This document shows positions 1-9,300 of a DNA stretch of 64,000 bases, in pieces (the stretch's first letter is position 1; each line of letters begins with the position of its first letter). Origin of the DNA: Nocardia ninae NBRC 108245 (lineage in GTDB: Bacteria > Actinomycetota > Actinomycetes > Mycobacteriales > Mycobacteriaceae); assembly GCF_007990755.1 (NCBI RefSeq), contig NZ_BJXA01000001.1:372001-436000 (forward strand). The letters are read 5' to 3'. Made by a program: the position numbers and the translations under genes. Below the pieces are notes generated by a model, which was not told the DNA's origin, made no database searches, and worked only from the letters and a program-made list of their open reading frames with translations.

Positions 1-1
1 C

Positions 2-1627
2 TACGACCAGTACGCGCTCGTGCCCACCGAGCTCGTGGTCGCGCCGACCATTGCCGGCAACACGGTGACGTGGGCACGGGATCGTCTCGACGGCGCGCCC
101 GGATACCAGCTCCGTCTCGAGGTCATCGACGGGTCGGTGGCCCCGAACGGGGCGATTACCGCAGGGCCCGACGGCCGAATCGCACTGCGCGTCACCGCAA
201 TGACCGGCGACACCCCGTTGACGCCGCTGTCCGGATCCGAACTGTTCAACGGCCGTGAGCGCAAGCTCGACGGCGCGAAGAACACGCTCACCTTCCTCAG
301 CTACCGCGAGAAGTTCCTCGCCGGATCGTGGCGCTTCAACACCTATTTCGGCCGCGACACCCTCATCTCGATGATGCTGCTGAAGCCGGTGCTGGCACCC
401 GAGGCGATCGAAGCGGGCATTCGTTCCGTACTGACTCGGCTCGGGCCCGAGGGGCAGGTCGCGCACGAGGAGTCGCTGTCGGAGTACGCGGTGCTCATGA
501 ACAAGCGCAAGAGCGGAACTCTCAGTGGTGCGCCGATTTTCGACTACAACATGGTCGACGAGAACTATCTGCTCGCCCCGGTTGCCGCCGCCCATCTGCT
601 CGACGACCCGGCCGGCGCCGAACGGGCGTCCGCCTATCTACGTGCGCCGCTGGACAACTCGACCGTGTTGCTCGGTCAAGCGTTGGTGCGCAACCTGCGA
701 CTCGTCACGTCGACCACGGCGGCCTTCGCCGACGAGCCTCGATACGGCAACTTGATCGCCCTGCAGCCCGGTCGCGACTCGGGCGAATGGCGGGACAGCG
801 GAATCGGTCTCGGCGGCGGCCGGTACCCCTACGACGTCAACGCCATCCTCGCGCCCGCCGCGCTCGAAGCGACCGCGCGGCTGCTCGACCACGGGGTACT
901 CGATCCCTTCCTGACCGCCGACGATCGGCTGGAACTGTCCTTCGCCGGCGCGGCCGCGAAAACCTGGCGAGCCGAGGCCCCGCGACTGTTCACCGTGACC
1001 CGCGACGCCGAACAGGCCAGGGCCGCCGTCGATTCCTACGCCGGAAAGATCGGTGTCACCGCACAAGACGCGCTCGCCTCGATCGACAACAACCCGATCA
1101 CCTTCCCCGCCATCGCCTTGGACGCCAACGGCGCACCGATACCGATCACGCACTCCGACGACACGTTCGACCTGCTGTTCGGCGCACCGCCGCCCGAGAT
1201 CCTCGACAAGCAGGTGAGCGCCATGTTCCGCCCCTTCCCACTCGGCTTGATCACCGAAGCCGGGTTGGTCGTGGCGAATCCGGTCTTCGCCGACCCCGCC
1301 CTGCAATCCCAGTTCACCAACCACGACTACCACGGCACCGTGGTCTGGTCCTGGGTGCAGGCCGCACTCGCCAGCGGTCTCGCTCGCCAACTCGACCGCA
1401 CCGACCTACCCCAGCCGGTCCGAGACCGGCTGGTGAGCGCCCAGCGCACCCTGTGGGAGGCGATCAAGGCTGCCGAGTCGATGGCCAACTCCGAACTGTG
1501 GAGCTGGCGCTTCGACAACGGCCGCTATCGCGTCGCACCCTTCGGTGCCAGCGAAGCCGATGTCACCGAATCCAATGCGGCACAGCTCTGGAGCAGCGTC
1601 TACTTGGCCGTCACTCCCCCGTCGTGA
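2..1627 (+). CDS. (alpha/alpha)6-barrel glycosidase-like protein, 5'-truncated by window edge
   Basis: The reading frame is open from the first bases (Y-D-Q-Y-A-L), so the gene begins upstream of the window; the GTG at 20 is probably internal. The visible 541 residues include F-N-T-Y-F-G-R-D-T-L near residue 112. That motif resembles the central region of amylo-alpha-1,6-glucosidase/glycogen-debranching and related six-hairpin glycosidases. Acidic clusters (V-D-E-N-Y, D-S-G-E-W-R-D-S-G) suit a sugar-binding barrel. Substrate is unknown. The end overlaps the convergent P450 gene by 17 bp. The fold assignment is by motif only; the specific activity is not claimed. Confidence 0.6.
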   Translation, partial: YDQYALVPTELVVAPTIAGNTVTWARDRLDGAPGYQLRLEVIDGSVAPNGAITAGPDGRIALRVTAMTGDTPLTPLSGSELFNGRERKLDGAKNTLTFLSYREKFLAGSWRFNTYFGRDTLISMMLLKPVLAPEAIEAGIRSVLTRLGPEGQVAHEESLSEYAVLMNKRKSGTLSGAPIFDYNMVDENYLLAPVAAAHLLDDPAGAERASAYLRAPLDNSTVLLGQALVRNLRLVTSTTAAFADEPRYGNLIALQPGRDSGEWRDSGIGLGGGRYPYDVNAILAPAALEATARLLDHGVLDPFLTADDRLELSFAGAAAKTWRAEAPRLFTVTRDAEQARAAVDSYAGKIGVTAQDALASIDNNPITFPAIALDANGAPIPITHSDDTFDLLFGAPPPEILDKQVSAMFRPFPLGLITEAGLVVANPVFADPALQSQFTNHDYHGTVVWSWVQAALASGLARQLDRTDLPQPVRDRLVSAQRTLWEAIKAAESMANSELWSWRFDNGRYRVAPFGASEADVTESNAAQLWSSVYLAVTPPS

Positions 1628-2858
1628 CCGCCGCCTCCTTGCGCAACCGGACAGGCAGGGCGGTGAGGCCACGGATGAGGAGGCTGTGCTGCCAGGTCGG
1701 CGTGGCCGCGTCGGGGGTCAAGGTGAGGTCCGGGAATCGTTGCAGCAGTGCGGTGAAGGCTATTTCGGCCTCGACGCGGGCCAAGGGGGCGCCGACGCAG
1801 AAGTGGATGCCGTGGCCGAAGGCCAGGTGCCCCCCGGCGTCGCCAGTGACGTTCAGTCGGTCGGGGTCGTGGTACCTGGCCGGGTCGTGGTTCGCGGCGG
1901 ACAGGGCGACGTACACGAGTTCGCCCGCCGGGATTTCGACGTCGCCGACCTGCACAGGCTCGGAGGTGTAGCGCACGGTGGCCCAGTCGACCGGGCTGTC
2001 GAAGCGGAGGAACTCCTCCACCGCGGCGGGCACTCCGGACGGGTCCGCGCGTAGTTCCCGAAATTGGGATTCGTTGCGCAGCAATGCGTATGTGCCGTTG
2101 CCGATGAGGTTCACCGTGGTTTCGTGCCCCGCGATGAGCAGCAGGAACGCCATCGAAATCAGTTCGTTCTCGGTCAACTGGTCACCGCCGTCGCGGATCT
2201 GCACCAATCCGGAGAGCAGGTCGTCGCCCGGGTCGGTGCGCTTGGTCTGCACCAGGGCGGCGAGATATTGCGCCATCTCCGCCGAGCAACGGTTCCGTTC
2301 TTCCAGCCCGCCGACCGCCCCGACCAGCACCTTCGTCCAGTGCTGGAACGACTCCCGATCGCTGAACGGCACCCCGAGCAGCTCGCAGATCACGGTGACC
2401 GGCAGCGGCACCGCGAAGGCCTCCAGCAGGTCGACCTCGTCGTGCTCGGCCATCCGATCGAGCAGCGCAGCGGTGATCTCTTCGATGCGCGGCCGCAATG
2501 CCGCCACCCGGCGGCCGGTGAAGGCCTTGTTGACCATTTTGCGCAGCCGGGTATGGTCCGGCGGATCGGTGTTCAGCATGTGCGCGACCAGCGGCAACAC
2601 GGGCGAATCCATCAGCGCCGCAGGATCTTTCTGCCGAAAAACCTCGATCACCTCGGCCAGGTTCTTGTGCATCCTGGGGTCGGCGAGCACAGCCCGCCCC
2701 TCCGCATACCCGATCACCAGCCACTGCGACACGCCGCGCTGAAACTGCACCCGCAGCACCGGCCCGCGCTCCCGCCACCGCCGGTAATACACGTGCGGAT
2801 CCTCGAAGAAATCCGCCCCCAACAGCTCGACCTGATCCTGAGCCTCGATCTCGCCCAT
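1611..2858 (-). CDS. Cytochrome P450
   Basis: A soluble bacterial class I cytochrome P450 of 415 residues, expected to hydroxylate a small molecule using ferredoxin and ferredoxin reductase. Visible hallmarks are the I-helix A-G-H-E-T-T, the K-helix E-F-L-R (ExxR) and the heme loop F-G-H-G-I-H-F-C-V-G with the cysteine ligand. I place the start at the ATG at 2858 (M-G-E-I-E-A-Q) because G-G-G-A-G-G lies just upstream; the longer open frame to 2945 is Gly/Arg-rich and unlike a P450 N-terminus. It is divergent from the NRPS across a 483 bp gap, so it could be a tailoring enzyme of that pathway, but this is inference. No redox partner gene is adjacent. Confidence 0.93.
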   Translation of the reverse strand: MGEIEAQDQVELLGADFFEDPHVYYRRWRERGPVLRVQFQRGVSQWLVIGYAEGRAVLADPRMHKNLAEVIEVFRQKDPAALMDSPVLPLVAHMLNTDPPDHTRLRKMVNKAFTGRRVAALRPRIEEITAALLDRMAEHDEVDLLEAFAVPLPVTVICELLGVPFSDRESFQHWTKVLVGAVGGLEERNRCSAEMAQYLAALVQTKRTDPGDDLLSGLVQIRDGGDQLTENELISMAFLLLIAGHETTVNLIGNGTYALLRNESQFRELRADPSGVPAAVEEFLRFDSPVDWATVRYTSEPVQVGDVEIPAGELVYVALSAANHDPARYHDPDRLNVTGDAGGHLAFGHGIHFCVGAPLARVEAEIAFTALLQRFPDLTLTPDAATPTWQHSLLIRGLTALPVRLRKEAAVTTGE

Positions 2859-3341
2859 CCTGCCCTCCCTGCGTCCCGCGCCCGCTCCGACCGCGCCCAC
2901 CCATGAGACCCCATCGCCGAGTCCCACCCCACCCACCGTACCCACCCCCGAAACCCCTGTATCGCTGATGGATTACTTGCCGACGCAGCGTTCGGATCCA
3001 CTGCTCTGCGCCGTAGCTTTCGAGGGCGCCCGGGAGCCACACCCATCATCAATCGATCATCGATGCGGTTCCCCCGTTCGGCGACTTCACGGCGGACCGA
3101 TCACGCGGTGCTGACCCGACAATTGTTCGGGGATTCGCCGGGGACCGAGGATTTCCCGCAGGTCGCGCGGTGGGTGCCACCGCGCGCAGCGTCGCCATCG
3201 CCGACGCCCACGGGTCGACCCTCCCGAATTCCCTTGCCTCCCTGCGTCATCAGAACATCATCGGGCCCTCCGGCCGCAGCGTCCGAAGTCCGGTTGCGCC
3301 ATAGCATCTGCCGCGGTGTTGGTCCGAGGCGAGGAGATCCG
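2859..3341. promoter_or_regulatory. Divergent intergenic region between the P450 and NRPS genes
   Basis: This stretch of 483 bp must hold the promoters of both divergent genes. An open frame continuous with the NRPS runs through its right half, but it is Pro/Ser/Arg-rich and does not look like an adenylation-domain N-terminus, so I treat it as non-coding. GAGGAG at 3331-3336 is the NRPS ribosome-binding site. AT-richer DNA around 3045-3065 contains overlapping ATCGAT/ATCATC repeats that might be an operator. No mbtH-like gene is hidden here. Confidence 0.5.
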
Positions 3342-6300
3342 GTGAGTGCTGCCGGTGGGACATTCCGATGCGATGTGACGGACGGGATGTGGCAGTCCTT
3401 TTCCGGGCAGGTGAGCAGTCGGCCGGGTGCTACCGCGCTCGTCGACGGTGACGGCAGCCTGACCTATGCCGAGCTCGCCGCGCTGGTCGACGACTTCGCA
3501 GATTGCTTGCGCGCGAACGGGGTTCGGGTCGGCGACCTGGTGGGGATTCGGTTGCCTCGTGGGCGGGCGGCGGTCGTCGCCATCCTCGCCGCGCTGCGGT
3601 CGGGGGCGGCGTATGTGCCGCTCGATCCGGCGTATCCGGCGGCTCGGCTGGCCGCGATGATCGAGGATGCGCGACCGCGGGCGCTGGTCACCCAGGACGG
3701 TGTGGTCGCCTTGGCCGGCGGCGTACCTCGGCCGGATGCCGCGTATGTGATCTTCACGTCGGGGACGACGGGACGGCCGAAGGGTGTGGTGGTTTCCCGG
3801 CGGGCGCTGGCGGCGTTCTGTGCGGCCGCGATCGATCGGTATGGGCTCGATGCCGATGATCGGGTGCTGCAATTCGCGTCGCTGAGCTTCGACGCAAGCG
3901 TCGAGGAGCTCTTTCTGCCGCTGAGTTGCGGCGCGGCGGTGGTGCTTCGCGACGAGGACATGATCAGCCGTCCGGACCTTTTCCTCGACCGCTGCCTGGC
4001 GGGCGGCGTGACCGTCCTCGACCTGCCGACCGCTTACTGGCATGAACTGGTGGCCGCACTCGATCGGGGTGAGGCCGTGCTGCCCGCGACGTTGCGGCTC
4101 ACCATCATCGGTGGCGAGTCGGCTCGTCCCGACGCGGTGCGCCGCTGGCAGACGGTGGCGGGCGGTTCGGTGCGGCTGCTCAATACCTATGGGCCCACGG
4201 AAACCACGGTTGTCGCGACCGTCGCGGACCTCACTCGATGGGCGGGCGACGCGGTGCCGATCGGCACCCCGCTGGACGGGGTGACCTGCCGGGTGGTCGA
4301 CGCCGACGGTAACCCGGCGCCGGTGGGTGAACTGGTGATCGGTGGCCGCACGGTCGCCGACGGCTATCTGAACAACCCCGACCTGACCGCTGAGCGTTTC
4401 CGGCCGGGGCCCGACGGCACGGAGTACCGCACCGGTGACCGCGTCCGCTGGCACGACGATCAGCTCGAATACCTTGGCAGACTCGATGATCAGGTCAAGA
4501 TTCGCGGCTTCCGCGTCGAGCCGGGCGACATCGAGTCAGCCCTACGCGCCATCCCCGCCATCGATGATGCCGTCGTGTCGGTCGACCAGCGCGACGAGCG
4601 GGCCATCCTGATCGGCCATGTCGTGACGGCAACGGGCACCGATCTGACGGAGATCCGGGCGGCACTGCGCGAAACCTTGCCCGCATACCTCGTGCCCGCC
4701 GAACTCATTCGGCACGAGCGTCTTCCGCTGACCGCGCAAGGCAAGATCGATCACGCTGTACTCATCAGCGACGGACGCGCCCGCACTGTCGCGTGGACAG
4801 GCACGTCCGCCGAAGCGGAGATCGCCACACTGTGGGAGTCGCTGCTCGGGATCCCGATAACGGTCCCGGACAACGACTTCCTCACACTCGGCGGCGACTC
4901 GCTCACGGCTGTGCGCCTCTGCGCGGCCCTGCGCCACCACCACGGCATCGACCTCACCCTGAGCGAGTTGTATGCCGCGCCCACCATCGCGGCGATCGCG
5001 GCTCGACTGCGGCACAACATCATCCAGGACCAGCACACCACCGCCGCGGTGCCGGAGAATGTCCCGCTACGCCTGAGCCCACTCCAGCGCGACTTCTGGG
5101 TGGCCGAACAGGTGTGCACCGGACTGCCGGCGCATACCTTGCGTATCCGCTACCGGTGGAACGGCCGGGTAGACGCCGCAATGCTCGCGCACAGTCTCGC
5201 TGCGCTGGCCCGTCGTCATCCGCTGCTCAGATCTCGTTTCCTCGACGACGGTGCGGAACCGAGCATGGTCATCGATCCCGACGCGACGATTCCATTGCTC
5301 GAATCCGCAACCGACAGTATCGATCTGCGCAACGGACCGATCGCGTACGCAGCACTGGTCCGCGGCGACACTGCGGACGAGGTGGTTTTCGTCGTCCACC
5401 ACCTGGCGTTCGACGGATGGTCGGCGGGCATCGTCGGCAACGAACTCGCGCAGCTGTATCGGGCCGGCGACTTGCCAACGCCCACACCACTACCCGACCT
5501 CGCTTCCCTGCCGGCAGTCGATGCAACCTTGATCGCCTACTGGAGAGCACGTTTCGACGGCGCCGATCTCGACCTGGAACTGCCCGCCGACCGTCCGCGC
5601 CCGGCGGCCCGATCGTTCGCCGCGGCGCGCGTCTGCGTCGATGTCGACCCGGTGTTGCTCGAACGCCTCCGTTCCTACGCGCAGAGCCGCCGCGCCAGCC
5701 TGTTCATGGCACTGCTGGCAAGTGTGCAGACAGTGCTGACCCGCTACACCGGCCGAACCGACATCACCGTGCTCGCTCCGGTCGCCTGCCGAGCCACTCC
5801 CGGTCTGGAATCACTGGTCGGTCCGCTGCTCAACATTCTGCCGGTCCGCGGAAACGTCTCCGGCGAACCGTCGTTCGCCGACCTGCTCGACCGGGTCCGC
5901 GACGCGGTCCTGCGCGATCTCGATCATCGAGACCTCGCACTACCTGATCTGGTCGACGCCATCGCCCGGCCGGGCGCCGGGAATCGGAACCGGATCAGCC
6001 CGGTCACGCTGACGGTCCACAACACTCCGGAGCCAGGCGATCACACCGTCAGGTACGCCGGTGAACTCGCCCCCGCCGCCACCATGGTCGACGTCGCCAT
6101 CGGCCTGGATTTCCCCCTCGACGGCCCGGTCCTCAGCATCGACTACGCCACCGAATTGTTCGATGCCCCAAGGATGGCGGCCCTGCTCGATCACTTGCTG
6201 ACCGTGCTCGCCGCCGCCGTCACCGATCCGCATACTCCGGTGACCCGACTCCCGATGCTCACCGACTCCGAACGCCGTCGGATCGTGCACGAATGGAACG

Positions 6301-9300
6301 ACAGCGCCCGCCCCCAACTCACCACCACCGCCGTCCACCAACTGTTCGAGCATTGTGCCGCAACAACTCCCGACGCACCGGCACTCACCTTCCGCGGCGA
6401 CACCATCAGCTACGCCGAGCTGAACCACCGGGCCAACCGGCTCGCCCGCCGGCTGCGCGCCGAGGGGGTCGCGCCGCGCGACTTCGTCGCGATCTGCCTC
6501 GACCGCGGTTTCGACCTGTTCATCGCGGTGTGGGCGGTGCTCAAAGCCGGTGCCGCGTATGTGCCGCTCGACCCGGCATACCCGCGGGATCGGCTCGACT
6601 ACATGCTCGCCGACTGCGGCGCGCAGCTCGTCATCGACGCCGCGTACCTCACCGGCGCCACCCCGGACGACAGCAGCGACCTGCCGTTACGCAACACGGC
6701 GACCGACCCGGCCTACCTGATCTACACCTCCGGCTCCACCGGCAAACCCAAAGGCGTCGTGGTGAATCACGCCAACCTGGTGCACGCCGTCGGCATGTGG
6801 CGCCACGCCTACGAGCTACGGCCGGAGTGGACGTACCAGCAGGCTGCCAGCTTCTCGTTCGACATGTTCGTCGGTGAGACACTGCGCGCGCTCACCACCG
6901 GCGGCCGACTGGTGATCGTGCCACGGGAGACCCTGCTCGATGCCGCCGACCTCTACACGCTGATGCGTACCGAAGGCGTGCAGTGCACCGAACTCGTTCC
7001 GGCGGTGCTGCGCACCCTGCTTGCCCATGTCGAGGAGCTCGGACAGCGACTCGACTTCGTCCGATTGCTGATCGGCGGCGGTGAGGAATGGCGGGTCCGC
7101 GAATACGAGCTGGCACGCCGACTTGTCGGCCCGGACAATTCGGTGGTCAACGCCTACGGTGTCACCGAGGTCACCGTCGACAATGTCTGGTTCACCGGAT
7201 CGGTCGACCATCTGCCCGGCAATGCCCCGCTGCCGATCGGCGTGCCGTTCCCCAACAATCGCGTCTACGTCCTCGACGCGCATCGCGCACCGGTGCCCGC
7301 CGGGATCGTGGGCGAGCTGTATCTCGGCGGCGCCGGTGTGACGCCCGGCTATCATCATCGGCCTACGCTCACCGCCGATCGGTTCGTGCCCGATCCGTTC
7401 GCACCCGAACCCGGTGCTCGCATGTACGCCACCGGTGACTCCGCCCGGTGGCGGCTCGACGGCCAGGTCGATTTCCTCGGGCGGCTCGACGGTCAGGTCA
7501 AGGTCAACGGCTACCGGATCGAGATCGGCGAGATCGAGGCCGCGCTCGGCGCCGTGCCCGAGGTGGTCGGCTGCGCGGTCACCCTGCACACGCCGTCGTC
7601 CGCACTCGCCCGGTTGATCGGTTACGTCGTCACCCGGGACGGCTCGGCCGCCGACGAGACTGCGATCCGCGAGGCGCTGGCGACCGAATTACCGACGCAC
7701 ATGGTGCCTGCCCGAGTGCTCACGCTGGCCGCGCTCCCGTTGACGCCGAACGGGAAACTCGACCGGAACCGGCTACCCGCACCGCCCGACGACATCGATC
7801 CGGGCACGGGACCAGGACCGCGCACGCCGACTGAACAACACATCGCGGCGGTGTGGTGCGAGGTGCTCGGCGTCGCGGACCTCGGCATCGACGACACCTT
7901 CTTCGCCCTCGGCGGCGATTCGTTCGCCGCGCTGAAGGTGATCCGGCGAATCGAGCCGACACCGGCGTTGGTCGAGCTCTACCGCTACCCCACGGTGCGG
8001 CGGCTGGCCGCGTTGCTCGATGAACGCGATCCGGGGCCGCGCACCGAACGCCGAATGTTGCACCGGCTCACCGACAACGACGCCCGACTCGACGGCATAA
8101 CGGTGGTCGCGGTGCCCTACTCCGGCGGCAGCGCCGTCGCCTATCAGCCGCTCGCCGAGGCACTTCCAGCGAACTGGGCGCTGTACGCGGTGGAACTACC
8201 GGGTCACGACCGGGCGCATCCGGACGAGGAATTGCTGCCTGCCGCGGTGGTCGCCGAGCTGATCCTGGCCGAGCTGCCCACGGTCAGCGGTCCAATTCTG
8301 TTGTACGGCCATTGTTTAGGTGTTGCGGTGACGGTCGAGTTGGCTCGGCAGGCCGAGGCGGCGGGCATCGAACTGGCCGGTGTCGCACTGGGCGCGGGCT
8401 TTCCGACCGCGCGGCTGCCCGGTCGGTTCTTCGACTGGTTCTATCGGCTGATTCCGACCGACCGATTCACCTCCGACCGTGAATATTTGACCTACCTGCG
8501 CGGCCGTGGCGGCTTCGTCGATATCGATGACGCGCAGCAGCAGGCATTCGTGCTGCGCAACGTCCGCCATGACGCCCGCGACGCCGAGGAGTACTTCACT
8601 GCCGCCTACACCGACCCGCGGCCACCGCTGAAGACGCCGGTGCTTGCGGTCGTCGGCGCGAAGGATCGGGTCACCGAGCACTACGTGGAACGCCATCACG
8701 AATGGCGGCACTTCAGCGACGGACCGCTCGATCTGGCCGTACTGCCCAGAGCCGGGCACTTTTTCGTGAAGAGCCACGCCGAGCCACTGGCCGAGGCGCT
8801 GGTCGGTTTCGCCGAGCGTGCACCCGAACCCCTTGCGCCGGAGCCGATTCCCCCGGCTGGGCCGTCACCCAGCCTGTCCCGGTTCGCGCTCGTCGCCCTC
8901 GGGCAGTTCGTCTCCATGGTCGGCAGCGGGCTCAGCGCCCTCGTGCTCAGTATCTGGGTGTTCCAGCAAACCGGCTCGATCACCGACTTCGCCGTCGTCA
9001 ACGCGGTCGGCTTGCTGCCGGGCATCCTCGTCAGCCCGGTCGCGGGCGCCGTCGCCGATCGCTGGGACCGCCGCCGGGTGATGCTGGCCAGCGATGCCGC
9101 CGCCGCGGCGGCGATGAGTGTGCTTGCGGTGCTGGTGTTCACCGGCGGGCTACAACTGTGGCAGATCTACCTCACCGTCACGGTCACCTCGATCGCCGGC
9201 GCCTTCCAGCGACCCGCGTATCTCGCCGCCGTCGCGCAGCTCGTGCCCAAGCGCTACCTCGGGCACGCGAACGGCATCAGCCAACTCGGCGTCGGTGTCG

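Noticed and set aside
328-1971. Very long open frames in alternative phases (also at 8702-9757, 26347-28287, 31583-33187)
   Set aside because: They are shadow frames of strong genes, rich in Arg/Pro/Gly, without family motifs; expected in high-GC DNA.
3063-3341. N-terminal extension of the NRPS to ATG 3063
   Set aside because: Low-complexity Ser/Pro/Arg sequence, no ribosome-binding site, and a good GAGGAG before GTG 3342 where the A-domain begins.
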